Below, piece by piece: positions 26,916 through 36,249 of a stretch of DNA of 64,000 nucleotides (the first letter of the stretch is position 1; the number at the start of each line of letters is the position of its first letter). Position numbers and translations under genes: made by a program. Source of the DNA: Bacillus sp. FJAT-27225 (GTDB lineage: Bacteria > Bacillota > Bacilli > Bacillales > Cytobacillaceae). The stretch covers positions 744,001-808,000 of the forward strand of contig NZ_MAYU01000021.1 of assembly GCF_001685025.1 (NCBI RefSeq), written 5' to 3'. The notes under the pieces are model-generated. The model saw only the letters and a list, made by a program, of their open reading frames with translations. It was not told the DNA's origin and made no database searches.

Positions 26916-27773
26916 TTAATCTTCTTGCTTTTTCCTTAATTCATCTAGTCCTTTCCAGAAAACCCAGCCATTTTGGGAAACACCGGAACAAAGTTCAGCA
27001 GGTGCGCTTGGACTAGTATATTCAACATCATCTATGAGTTTGGCAGTGGTTTCATCGATTTTAATAGCTTTACCGGCCTCAATGAGCTGTTTGTATTTTT
27101 TTAACGCCCTTTTATAAAATGCACCTTCATTACTCCACTCTTTTGTTCGTTCTTCAGGCATTTTTATTTCAGAGTTTGCCAAAAGAATATACTTACCATC
27201 ACGTAATGCAATAGATGCATTAAATAGGGGTTTCGCTTCAAATATTTCATTATGTAACTCTTCTTCCTCTCTATCAGCAGAGGCTGGATTAAAAGAAATA
27301 CCCATGGCTTCCAATAGAAATTGGATTTGCAGAGCAAAGGATGTCAGGGTTGACTTATTAAAGACGTTTACATTTGGCGCTACTGTACGTAAATCACGAT
27401 TTTCAAGGCTGTACTGAGTACTAGAAAATGCTTGAATAAAATAATACTCCAAATAATCAATGCTTAACTTATCGAAACTATTATTATCCGTTACAAAAAG
27501 AATTCCATATTGCCAGAAATCCTTTTCTCTCAAATGAGACTTGATTCGGTTAATTCCATTTACGGACTGTCCTATATAAACACTAGCTTCATCGGCTTCT
27601 GAGAAAAGAAAATAAACAGCATGGTTATTTGCATAATCAAGCATTTCAACTTTGTTGAGTTGGCTTTTAGTAAAATAGAACCCCCTAATTTGGCTCGTTG
27701 GATCTTGAAAAATCTTTAAAGAAGACGCATGATTTGCGTCGGGGAAATATAGCATTAAAGTACGATCGTTCAT
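26916..27773 (-). CDS. GIY-YIG nuclease with DUF4357 domain
   Basis: The 285-residue protein has a divergent GIY-YIG core: AVYFLF (about residue 52) for the first motif and VYIGQSVNGINRIKSHLREK (about 64-83) for the second with its catalytic Arg. YLEYYFI supplies the conserved Glu. The C-terminal part, SPSAPAELCSGVSQNGWVFW, is a DUF4357-type domain often joined to such nucleases. It is the first gene of the mcr-like unit, with GAGGAG seven bases before its ATG. A cooperating DNA-nicking function is plausible; not proven. Confidence 0.8.
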   Translation of the reverse strand: MNDRTLMLYFPDANHASSLKIFQDPTSQIRGFYFTKSQLNKVEMLDYANNHAVYFLFSEADEASVYIGQSVNGINRIKSHLREKDFWQYGILFVTDNNSFDKLSIDYLEYYFIQAFSSTQYSLENRDLRTVAPNVNVFNKSTLTSFALQIQFLLEAMGISFNPASADREEEELHNEIFEAKPLFNASIALRDGKYILLANSEIKMPEERTKEWSNEGAFYKRALKKYKQLIEAGKAIKIDETTAKLIDDVEYTSPSAPAELCSGVSQNGWVFWKGLDELRKKQED

Positions 27774-28002
27774 CGTTAGTCTCCTCTTTTAGTACATATA
27801 TTTATGTGTGAAAATTGTGCTAATTATATTTATAGTTTACCATCTACTGAATCTAATTAGGAGAATAAGGAATGGAACACTAAATCTATCTCATTACTAT
27901 CTAGTAGATCTAGGAGTTATTTATCAGTAAACCTTCTTTTGGGACAAAATTGCCTAAAGGAGAATTCAGCGTTTAATAGTCAAAATACTACAAAACCTCT
28001 CA

Positions 28003-28032
28003 TTGATAGCGTTTTCACTGTGTGTATATAAT
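28003..28032 (+). promoter_or_regulatory. Promoter with overlapping cre site, upstream of aminopeptidase
   Basis: TTGATA at 28003-28008 and TATAAT at 28027-28032 are 18 bases apart. TGATAGCGTTTTCA at 28004-28017 fits the relaxed CcpA consensus TGWNANCGNTNWCA at every position and covers the -35 box. Carbon catabolite repression of the secreted peptidase is expected. Confidence 0.7.
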
Positions 28033-28064
28033 TAACCTGAATCAATATTTAGGAGGGAATTGTA

Positions 28065-29459
28065 TTGAGGAAGATTAGTAAGGTTTTATGTACCTCGGTT
28101 TTGATTGGTAGTTTAATGGCTGCATCAGTACCTGCTTTTGCTGAGACAAAAGAAAATCCATCTCAGCAAGCCTTTGACAACAAGATTGTGAAACGGATTG
28201 ATGTAGAAAAGATTTATAGTAATGTTTCGTATTTGGCAGAAACGATAGGCCCGCGGGTGGCTGGTACCGCAAAAGAAAATCAGACCGTAGAGTACATATC
28301 TGCTCAATTTAAGCAATTTGGCTATGATAATGTGGATATTCAGCCATTTCAATTTGTAACAGGATATAAAAGTCCTACTGCCACCTCTTTTAAAGTAGAT
28401 GGAACCAGTTATCAAGTAACCCACTTTGGCTACTCCCAAAATACCCCGAATGGCGGTTTGACCGGTGATTTAGTTTATGTTGGCCTCGGAAGTGCTGAAG
28501 AGGTGGCCGGTAAGGATTTATCCGGAAAAATCGCTTTGGTCCATCGCGGTGGCGGTATACCATTTGCAACAAAAATGATGAATGCTAAAAATGCAGGGGC
28601 CAGTGGAATCGTCATCATCAATAACGTAGCGGGGTTACCTCCAACCAATCTATCAGCTACTGATACCAACCTTCCAACTTTATATATGACTAAAACAGAG
28701 GGGGATGCATTGGTTTCCTCGCTTGAACAGGCCCCATTAAAGGGTACGATGCAGATTGAAGGTGCGGAGTTTATCAAGGCCACTTCCCATAACGTGGTTG
28801 CTACAAAGAAACCACAAGCCAATAAAGATACAAAACAAATTATCATGGTTGGGGCCCACCATGATTCGGTAGCAGCTGGTACTGGTGCAAGTGATAACGC
28901 ATCCGGCACATCAATAGTACTAGAGTTAGCAAGAGTACTAGCTAATACCCCTACCGATACTGAAATTAGGTTTATTACCTTCGGAGCCGAGGAAAGAGGG
29001 TTACTGGGATCCTACCATTATACAAGTCAACTTTCCAAGGATGAAATTAACCGGACAGTAGCCATGTTTAACATGGACATGGTTGGCAGCAAAAATGCCG
29101 GCAATTTTGCCATGTTTACAGTAGATGGCAAGCCAAATACCGTTACAACATTAGGAAACTCTGCTGGAACCAGATTATACGAAGCCATCCAATATAATCA
29201 AGTCGGACGGAGCGACCACCAGCCGTTTACGGAGGCCGGAATTCCTGCAGCTGTATTTACCTATGCACCTCTTGAACCAGAGTACCATTCCCCTGGAGAC
29301 AAGATTGAGCTAATCAGCAAAGAGAAATTACTAAAAACCGCTCAAGTACTAGGCGCCGCCATTTATCAGGCAGCACGCCCAGATACACCAGCTCTTGAAC
29401 GTTCGAAAGTCGCCCCTGTCCCTATTGAAGCAGAATTTGGAGAAGATTTGCACCTTTAA
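28065..29459 (+). CDS. Secreted M28 family aminopeptidase (YwaD-like)
   Basis: The product is 464 residues, starting with TTG (AGGAGGG seven bases upstream). A signal peptide with cleavage after PAFA (about residue 26) directs secretion. Residues 120-235 form a PA insert (GKIALVHRGG). The M28 domain carries the di-zinc ligands: His-Asp in GAHHDSVAAGT, Asp in ASDNASGTS, Glu-Glu in FGAEERGLLGS, Asp in MDMVG and His in SDHQPF. All are intact. YwaD of B. subtilis, with this layout, removes N-terminal residues from peptides. It stands alone inside the defence island, transcribed opposite to its neighbours. Confidence 0.88.
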   Translation: MRKISKVLCTSVLIGSLMAASVPAFAETKENPSQQAFDNKIVKRIDVEKIYSNVSYLAETIGPRVAGTAKENQTVEYISAQFKQFGYDNVDIQPFQFVTGYKSPTATSFKVDGTSYQVTHFGYSQNTPNGGLTGDLVYVGLGSAEEVAGKDLSGKIALVHRGGGIPFATKMMNAKNAGASGIVIINNVAGLPPTNLSATDTNLPTLYMTKTEGDALVSSLEQAPLKGTMQIEGAEFIKATSHNVVATKKPQANKDTKQIIMVGAHHDSVAAGTGASDNASGTSIVLELARVLANTPTDTEIRFITFGAEERGLLGSYHYTSQLSKDEINRTVAMFNMDMVGSKNAGNFAMFTVDGKPNTVTTLGNSAGTRLYEAIQYNQVGRSDHQPFTEAGIPAAVFTYAPLEPEYHSPGDKIELISKEKLLKTAQVLGAAIYQAARPDTPALERSKVAPVPIEAEFGEDLHL

Positions 29460-29475
29460 GAAACAAATATTAAAT

Positions 29476-29507
29476 AAGGCTGCTGCTCACTCTAGAACAG
29501 CAGCCTT
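29476..29507 (+). terminator. Rho-independent terminator
   Basis: AAGGCTGCTG and CAGCAGCCTT form a perfect 10-bp stem followed by a modest T-rich tail on the plus strand, 17 bases after the aminopeptidase stop. It may also work on the opposite strand. Confidence 0.7.
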
Positions 29508-29617
29508 ATCTGTTATCCCTCGGAACTATTCCCTCAGGCATTTAGAACCGTAATTCCATAACGTACTAATTTGTAAAATTAAATCGATAAATATTTATTG
29601 ATGCTAAATATATGATC

Positions 29618-32600
29618 TCAGCTACTACAAATTACTTTTAAATCAATACCCGTCGTTTCTTTAATATAATTCTCAGTAACACCGAGTAAGTTTAAAATAT
29701 CATTATTAACATTCTTTTTGGAAATACTAGGTTGGACAATGAATATCTCATATGACATAGGCATTCTTTTTTTTGCTTTATCTTTAAGGATTTCTAATTC
29801 TTGTTCTGTTCCCTTCACAATACGACTGCATGAAGATTGGTTATGATGTTTTATCTTTCTTCTCAAGAGATGATTAAAAAATTCTTTTCCATCTTTGTAT
29901 TTCCATTGGGTTGATTTTTGAGCTTGCCCACAAACCTGGTATAGATTATCTATATCATTAGAAACATTTCCACCTTTAGCATACTTTAGGTGATACATTT
30001 GAATCTTTATGATGTTACCCTCTTCCTTTATAGTTAGAACATCGGAAATTTCTCCTTTACCATCATCATCATAAATAATATGGTAGTCTTCTAATTTTAG
30101 CTTCTCAATAAATTGATATTGTATTGAATCAGTTCTTAAAGGTTTAACCTGCTGTGATTCTTTTGCAATATCTGTTTGTGACCAATCATATGGTATTAGT
30201 AGCTCTCGGTCATATAAATTTATTACGTGTTTTAAATGTACATATTCATTTCCAGTAAGAGCTGAACCATCGGCAAACCAAATAGTAGGTTTATATGTTT
30301 CTAAAAATTGAACCAATGAATATATTTTTGTTCCATAATGTACTTCAACCTTTTCATCTGACAAAAGTTCAAATTTAAAATCTGCATATAATACGTCAGA
30401 CTCTGTACCTTTAAAGACTGTATATTTAATTGGAATCGTAAAGATATCTGATTTCAAGGCTATGTTTATCTCTGATCCTATATTATATTTTTCAATTGAA
30501 AGCTCTACTTCACCCAAGTTACGTTTAGAGGATTTTCCATATTTAAACTCACATTTAGTTTCAGCTTCTCTATAAACCTCATAATCCCAATCAACACTTA
30601 TTGGGACCGTCTTTGGCATTTCAGAAATCATAGTTGGAACAAGGCATTCCTTTAGAACTTCGTTTGAATCAATATTTGGATTTATTAATTTCTCTCCCAC
30701 ATTAATACACCAAGCTTTAAGGTGTTTTATGTTACCTTGTAGCTTTGTCCAGATTCTCCCCTTGTAAGCGCAACCAATATTTACGGGGTTTCCATCTTCA
30801 TAGCCGGCACCTACTATATACGCTTTCTGACTGCGTTGTTTTTCAGTTAATGGCAATGCTTCACCGATATCACTACCTACACTCATTCGATATCGTATAT
30901 CTTTTCCAAGGAATAGTTTTAATCCAACATTTTGCAACTTAATACGCTTAATATTATGTAAGGCCTTAAAAACATCCATTTGATTAATTAAAACTGAATT
31001 TGGTACTACAGTTTCAGCTAAGTCTTTATATAAACTTTCATTATCTGAACTATTGATAAAGAGTAGTCTATGCTTAGGTTCCCAAATGAGAATTAATAAA
31101 CTCCATGTTAAGTTGAAGGCATTTTTGTCACTAAGCCAATCTAATTTATTTCTTTTCGCATAAACGATAACAGCTACATTCTCACTTTCATTTAGGTCGA
31201 AGAAGGTATATTCAAGATTAGGATTTTCCAAATACTGGTCCTTCAAGACTTTTGGGTTCCATTTGTTTGTTTTGCTTTTATAAACTACTGTACTTAATTT
31301 AGGTTTAATGTTTTGAAAGGAGAAGCTGGATGAATTTAAGTTGTTAAAACCTTCTAGAAACTCTTTGTAATTCACTTCACTTTCAATACTCTCATTACTA
31401 TAGTTAGATAACAGTTCATTCCAGTCAGCATCGCTACTATATAAATATTCTAGCGACCCTGATACATTTAAGTCCGCAATGTTTGCAATAAATGCTGCAT
31501 TACCTAATTTTCTATCATGTTTAGTTCTTGTAAATCTCCCCGTAAATTGTAATGTAATAGGTAAGCTTTTTTTTATGTCGTGGAGTGCTGCTACCTTTAA
31601 TTCAGGTAGATCAAATCCTTCTCCTAGCATATCGACACACACAATAATTCGATGTTTCTTTTGTTTAATGTCTTCTAGAATTACTTTTTCATTCTTAATA
31701 TTTGAATAAATAATTACTGGATTTAAGTATTTATATTTTGTATATATTTGAAACACAGATTCAGCTCTATTTTTATTTTCACATCGAGCCATTAAGATAT
31801 GCGGTAACCCTTTTTTAATATCAACTTCAAGTCTCTTGACAGCTTCCTCAGCAATCATAAAATCCGCTTTCTGACTATTATATTCTTTCACAGGTATAAA
31901 TTCGATTTTGGTAAAGTACCCATCCTTTTGTGCTTCACTTAGGGGGAAATTAAATATTATTTTACCGTCTAAATTTTTACCATCGTTTCTAAATGGTGTG
32001 GCGGTAAACTGAATTACTTTTCTATTATCAAAACTTTTCCGAAAAGAATCCCATGTCCTTGCTTTAACATGATGAGCCTCATCTATAAACACATTAGTAC
32101 ACTTTTTTGAAAACAACTCTTTCATTTCTTGATTTATTGATGTTAGTAACTGCATTGTAGTAACAATAACATTACAATTATCAAGGAATATTTCTAACTC
32201 TTCTAGTTCCCTAAAACCTTCATAAATAATGCCGACTTTAGGATATTTTGCGCTATTCCCTACTATCTCAAAATCTTTTAAAAGACCTAATGTTATAAAC
32301 TTGTCAGAGGTTTGAGTTCTTAATGCAGCACTTGGTACTGTTACCAATAATCGTTCACATTGAGCTGCAATCATAGTTGACATCATGGTTTCTGTCTTGC
32401 CTGTACCAGTTGGCATTACAACTGTGGCAATTTCTTTGGAGACTTTCAGGTGACTAAGAATAGAATATAAAGCAGCAATTTGCGGTCTTCTTAAGCCTTT
32501 AATTTCTTCGTCATAAATTTCTTCTTTAAAATTGAATTGGTTCCGCCAACTTTTTAAAATATCTTCGTTAGAATCTATACTTTCATCTTCTGGATGTTTC

Positions 32601-32872
32601 AGCCATTGCATAACTTCAATGTTCTGAATTATACTTTCGGATAGGTTTATCTTATTTATAAGTAATATATTTGGTACAGTATCATCTACATACTTTTTAT
32701 CAGTAGTGAAACAATAGAGGTTACCTTCACTTTGTATTGAAAAATATTTTTCATTAGCAAATAGTATATCTCCTTCAATTGTTTTTTCTTTGCAAATAAT
32801 TTGTTTAATAATATTTTTGTTTCCTGGTTTCTTATAAATAGCCTTTTTGTAAGCAGGAAGATTTACTTTCAT
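29618..32872 (-). CDS. SF2 helicase with C-terminal HamA-like nuclease domain
   Basis: The protein has 1084 residues. Residues 125-480 are a superfamily 2 motor: LRRPQIAAL (Q-like), Walker A MPTGTGKTE, DEAH box FIDEAHHV, TATPFR and the arginine finger motif QFTGRFTRT. Residues 500-920 are unassigned. Near the C-terminus DDDGKGEISD, IKIQMYHLKYAKGG and NLYQVCGQAQKSTQWK match the pattern of HamA/DUF1837-type PD-(D/E)XK nucleases. Hachiman uses separate HamA and HamB proteins; here both activities appear fused in one chain, if the call is right. Standalone gene with GGAGTAG before the ATG. Probable antiphage helicase-nuclease; other type III-like helicases share such tails. Confidence 0.72.
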   Translation of the reverse strand: MKVNLPAYKKAIYKKPGNKNIIKQIICKEKTIEGDILFANEKYFSIQSEGNLYCFTTDKKYVDDTVPNILLINKINLSESIIQNIEVMQWLKHPEDESIDSNEDILKSWRNQFNFKEEIYDEEIKGLRRPQIAALYSILSHLKVSKEIATVVMPTGTGKTETMMSTMIAAQCERLLVTVPSAALRTQTSDKFITLGLLKDFEIVGNSAKYPKVGIIYEGFRELEELEIFLDNCNVIVTTMQLLTSINQEMKELFSKKCTNVFIDEAHHVKARTWDSFRKSFDNRKVIQFTATPFRNDGKNLDGKIIFNFPLSEAQKDGYFTKIEFIPVKEYNSQKADFMIAEEAVKRLEVDIKKGLPHILMARCENKNRAESVFQIYTKYKYLNPVIIYSNIKNEKVILEDIKQKKHRIIVCVDMLGEGFDLPELKVAALHDIKKSLPITLQFTGRFTRTKHDRKLGNAAFIANIADLNVSGSLEYLYSSDADWNELLSNYSNESIESEVNYKEFLEGFNNLNSSSFSFQNIKPKLSTVVYKSKTNKWNPKVLKDQYLENPNLEYTFFDLNESENVAVIVYAKRNKLDWLSDKNAFNLTWSLLILIWEPKHRLLFINSSDNESLYKDLAETVVPNSVLINQMDVFKALHNIKRIKLQNVGLKLFLGKDIRYRMSVGSDIGEALPLTEKQRSQKAYIVGAGYEDGNPVNIGCAYKGRIWTKLQGNIKHLKAWCINVGEKLINPNIDSNEVLKECLVPTMISEMPKTVPISVDWDYEVYREAETKCEFKYGKSSKRNLGEVELSIEKYNIGSEINIALKSDIFTIPIKYTVFKGTESDVLYADFKFELLSDEKVEVHYGTKIYSLVQFLETYKPTIWFADGSALTGNEYVHLKHVINLYDRELLIPYDWSQTDIAKESQQVKPLRTDSIQYQFIEKLKLEDYHIIYDDDGKGEISDVLTIKEEGNIIKIQMYHLKYAKGGNVSNDIDNLYQVCGQAQKSTQWKYKDGKEFFNHLLRRKIKHHNQSSCSRIVKGTEQELEILKDKAKKRMPMSYEIFIVQPSISKKNVNNDILNLLGVTENYIKETTGIDLKVICSS

Positions 32873-33192
32873 AATTCACTACTCCAGTTCGTAATGAAAT
32901 TAATACTACATTCATTTTACCAAAAATTTCAATTTAAAACGACGAAATATTATGATTCATTTCAATATTTTGGTCATCTGGTCATTTATGGTTAATAGAA
33001 TGGCGGCTCTCTGAAGAAACATCTGTAGGCACATTAGGTGACTTATCAAAAAACGCAGGAGTCAAATTATTAAGTAAATTTCAATGCTAATGTAAATTTA
33101 CCAATTGGTATAGTTACCATACAGAAAAACGGCCTGAACTAAGTCCAGCCCGTTACCCTAATTAATAGCTTTCTCCAAGGTTTGTTCCTTCT
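32873..33192. other. Intergenic region with terminator
   Basis: AT-rich, no coding frame recognised. It contains the terminator left from the nuclease pseudogene (33125-33151). Confidence 0.4.
33125..33151 (-). terminator. Rho-independent terminator
   Basis: CGGGCTG and CAGGCCG pair on the minus strand across GACTTAGTT, with one bulge, and are followed by TTTTTCTG. It lies 42 bases beyond the stop of the DUF559-type pseudogene. Confidence 0.6.
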
Positions 33193-33634
33193 TTATAACT
33201 CCTTCACCCTCTGATCAATTCTTTCAATCTCTGCTAAAGGGTTCTTTCTCCAGTTCTGGCTCCATATGCTCTCAATCGTCCAGCCTCGATTCTCAAGGAA
33301 TAGCTACCTATAGATATCTGGTTCTTTGGTATTCTTGGATCCTATGGTCCATTGCACCATCACATTCATTCCTAATATATATCTTGATGAATCTTTAGGA
33401 TGTACAATGGCATATCAATACGATTCCCGAACATTCCGACCTTTGTTGCAACTTCATAGCCCAGGTTGCGCAACTGTTTATAAACTTGTTCTTTAAATGG
33501 AAAATCAAAGTACAAATCCAATTTCTGAACATGGGTGTTTGCATTTTCATTAATCTCCTGAATGACAGCGCTAATTTTGCACCTTTTTCTATTCGTCTAG
33601 AATCTATCAAATTCCCTTTACTATTCTCGATCAC
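33193..33634 (-). pseudogene. Broken C-terminal DUF559/MTES_1575-type nuclease domain
   Basis: Three reading frames on the minus strand together give KQLRNLGYEVATKVGMFGNR, IDMPLYILK, then ECDGAMDHRIQEYQRTRYL and finally ENRGWTIESIWSQNWRKNP. This is the order in the Vsr-like endonuclease domain found at the end of large superfamily 1 helicases (DUF4011/DUF3320 type). At least two frameshifts and an internal stop separate the pieces. The helicase body is missing. It is a relic of an earlier defence gene whose terminator survives downstream. Confidence 0.7.
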
Positions 33635-33662
33635 TAAAAAATTCCTGCTTTATATCAAACTT

Positions 33663-34340
33663 TCAATAAATATGAATACATGATACTTGTAAAAAACAAA
33701 CAGGTTCATGCCAATTATCTGGACGAAAAGCTCTTGCCAAACTTAATCTTACAAATTTACGTGAATTTTCTCCATAATTAAATGTATTTATAAAATCATT
33801 ACGATTTTGCCAACCATTTTGTTCGATAGAAACATAAGGAATATTTGAATAAAAATTCCCTAACATATCAGTAAAATCAACTTTTAATTTCCTATTATTA
33901 AAATTGTCTTCATATAACCTTACATAATCAACTTCAATTGTACCTAATGACCTTATTCCTTGGTTAGGACGAACATAAAATTTACCTCTATATTCATTTA
34001 AATATGGTTGTCCCCAAAAATCATGACCAAAAATATCCAAAACAGAATTTTCAGATATATCCGACAAAAACAATTCTTGTTCTTCTTGGTCTAACCTCCC
34101 TATCTCTCTGAATATGGGAGTATTTTGAATATGAACATCCTCTATGTGGGGCAATGTAGCTAAAACGCCCTGTGGAATTGGGACAAGATTTACAATGGAG
34201 AATGGTCTTATATTTTGTACCGTATATTGCGTGATTCTTTGTTGAGATATAGGTCTTCGGTAACATTGGGCCTCTGTATCGTAAACACTCATACAAACTC
34301 GTTCACCACTCATATTAGTTAAACCGGTTACCACAAACAT
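33663..34340 (-). CDS. Dual OB-fold domain protein (DuOB-like)
   Basis: The 225-residue soluble protein is beta-rich: FVVTGLTNMSGERVCMSVYD opens a first OB-like barrel and GTIEVDYVRLYED with KLKVDFTDMLGNFY opens a second. This layout and its position after DUF488 genes match what I recall as the dual OB-containing domain family, a presumed nucleic-acid binder. It is 14 bases downstream of the second DUF488 gene and is the last of a three-gene unit. The two-barrel reading is from sequence pattern only. Confidence 0.6.
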   Translation of the reverse strand: MFVVTGLTNMSGERVCMSVYDTEAQCYRRPISQQRITQYTVQNIRPFSIVNLVPIPQGVLATLPHIEDVHIQNTPIFREIGRLDQEEQELFLSDISENSVLDIFGHDFWGQPYLNEYRGKFYVRPNQGIRSLGTIEVDYVRLYEDNFNNRKLKVDFTDMLGNFYSNIPYVSIEQNGWQNRNDFINTFNYGENSRKFVRLSLARAFRPDNWHEPVCFLQVSCIHIY

Positions 34341-34354
34341 TAAAACTACCCCTT

Positions 34355-34828
34355 TTATATATGTTTTACATTAAACCTATTCTCTCGTAAATATTTAGCT
34401 ACGATACTACGATGGCAGGCTTTATGGTTAGATTCAACACAGAACAAAACTACTTTATGAGCATTAGGTCCTAAAATATCTAAAAAATCATTTAAATTAA
34501 AAGACTTTAGACATTCTTGTTCATATGCAGTAATAAAAGCAGCCCCCAGTTCTGTCCTTGTCTGTTTATTAACCCCGGTTTTAATATCTTCTAATTTTTG
34601 TTGTTCTCTCACATATTGAGTAGGAGCAAGTTCTTTAATATGAATGTAATTAATATTCAATTGTTGTAATTTATTTTGTAGGTATAAACTGTTTACAAAC
34701 GAATATTTTTTTCCCCTCATACCTCTCCTAAGCCTTATATCAACAAAAGTATCAATATTATTTTGTTGTAATTGATAGAAAAAGGCCTCCTCGGTATAAC
34801 CATAAACCCCTATGGTTAAGAAATCCAT
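34355..34828 (-). CDS. DUF488 family protein (second copy, divergent)
   Basis: The protein has 157 residues. It opens MDFLTIGVYGYTEEAF, with the DUF488 TIG motif, then DTFVDIRLRRGMRGK for the usual D-x-R strand and near the end FCVESNHKACHRSIVAKYL, which carries the C-x-E...CHR signature. Function unknown; the conserved Cys-His-Arg cluster suggests an enzyme. I start at 34828, 13 bases after the stop of the first DUF488 gene, because the domain begins there; a longer reading from 34879 would overlap that gene. The loop after FVDIR is longer and basic compared with the first copy. Confidence 0.75.
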   Translation of the reverse strand: MDFLTIGVYGYTEEAFFYQLQQNNIDTFVDIRLRRGMRGKKYSFVNSLYLQNKLQQLNINYIHIKELAPTQYVREQQKLEDIKTGVNKQTRTELGAAFITAYEQECLKSFNLNDFLDILGPNAHKVVLFCVESNHKACHRSIVAKYLRENRFNVKHI

Positions 34829-34841
34829 AAATACACCATCT

Positions 34842-35381
34842 TTATTTATATTGTTTTCTTGAAGTATAAACTTCATCAAATAAAGCTAATTGTCCACCAG
34901 TGAGGCGTTCTATAACTTTTTCTTGACTTAATAAGCGGCCTATTTCATCAATATGTTTAACATTAATATTATTTGCAGTCAGAGTTTCACCAATCAATTT
35001 ACTTCGGTGACAAGATTCTGGTTTTAATTCGCTGCACATCAGAGCTACTCTTAAGTTCTTTTCATAGGCAGTAGTTAATCGTTTAATACCTTTAAGATAA
35101 AAAGGTTGTGTTGCAACTTTCTTGTAGTCAACCTTTCCGTTTGTATAACACTCATCTTCAGGGGGCAAACCACCTAACAAATCTCCCATAAAAACATATC
35201 GTATTTTATAATCTTGGAGTACTTCTGATAAATTATTCCTTATAAATGAAGCATCATAACTGGACTTAGGATTAGTTCTAACATCAATTAAAAAATCTAT
35301 CTCATATTTAACTAACTCGTCAATGAATGTTTTAATAGTACGGTTGCCGTAACCAATTGTGTAAATGGGGAATTTTTCCAT
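34842..35381 (-). CDS. DUF488 family protein (first copy)
   Basis: The protein has 179 residues. IYTIGYGNRTIKTFIDEL, FLIDVRTNPKS, MGDLLGGLP and VALMCSELKPESCHRSKLI are the canonical DUF488 blocks in order. The C-x-E...C-H-R set (about residues 125-136) is complete. DUF488 proteins are suspected nucleic-acid or nucleotide-modifying enzymes and occur in predicted conflict systems; no reaction is established. First gene of the three-gene unit DUF488-DUF488-dual OB, with a GGAGG site before the ATG. The C-terminal 35 residues extend beyond the domain. Confidence 0.82.
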   Translation of the reverse strand: MEKFPIYTIGYGNRTIKTFIDELVKYEIDFLIDVRTNPKSSYDASFIRNNLSEVLQDYKIRYVFMGDLLGGLPPEDECYTNGKVDYKKVATQPFYLKGIKRLTTAYEKNLRVALMCSELKPESCHRSKLIGETLTANNINVKHIDEIGRLLSQEKVIERLTGGQLALFDEVYTSRKQYK

Positions 35382-36249
35382 AATCGATTTCCTCCTTTGA
35401 TATCACTCCTCCTTTATATTATAGCATTCAACAAAACCTCATACCTTTATGCCGAAATACTTTAGTGCCAACTTTAATTTTCATAGTAACGGAACAAATT
35501 ATCCCTTTATTTTTTAAATTTAAACCTATACACAGGAAAGATAAATATTAGTTATAGTTATTACTATTTTTACCTTTTATGTAAATTTTATTTTATTCCA
35601 ATAAAATAATCAATAGATGATTAAGTTAAATAATGAATTAATGATCAAGTTTTTTTAAAAACTTAAATTAATTTAAAGTACTAGACTAAATTCTAACAGC
35701 AATATAGTTAAAGTAATTTAAACGTTATTCGAATATAGCATTGCTTTTTGGCATTAGTTAAAAAGAACAATTCAAGCCAGCAAAACACTATTTTAATTCA
35801 AAATGCCAATCCCTTTAACCTTTGATAAAGTAGAATGATTTAAATATTTTTAATCTATTTACATAAAAAGACCCTGTGTAGCGACATTTTTAATGTGTCT
35901 TCTACACAAGGTCAAGTTAATAAATATTTTTAATGATAATAAACTAACAATTAAGGTACGTACCTCAAGAAGCATATTTAAGAGTTTTTCCACTATTTTT
36001 ATTTACTAATTTTTTATTTCTAATTATGGTCTATTTTTTAAAGTTTTCTAATACCTTTATTATTTGCATGTTATTCATTATAAACTTTCCTTTTCCTTAT
36101 CCTAATATGAGAAGGAGTATAGGATAATGGAAGAAAAGTTTAATTATGAACCATGCGTCAGTATTTTCCTTCTTCACCTATCTGAAAGGCGGATTAGTTT
36201 TTCTTGAAAATTTCAGTTTATAGATTCCTACCATCTTCCAATTCATTTT
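35382..36249. other. AT-rich gene-poor stretch
   Basis: About 870 bases with no credible coding frame on either strand. It contains one strong minus-strand hairpin terminator (35864-35913) that is 340 bases from the nearest upstream gene, hinting at a non-coding transcript between 35914 and 36249. Confidence 0.5.
35864..35913 (-). terminator. Rho-independent terminator far from any gene
   Basis: On the minus strand GACC..TGTGTAG and CTACACA..GGTC form a long interrupted stem with an inner ACAT/ATGT pair, followed by TTTTTATG. The nearest minus-strand gene ends at 36250. Confidence 0.6.

Noticed and set aside
28075-28909. Several minus-strand readings of 60-144 residues
   Set aside because: All are antisense to the M28 aminopeptidase, whose zinc ligands are all intact on the plus strand.
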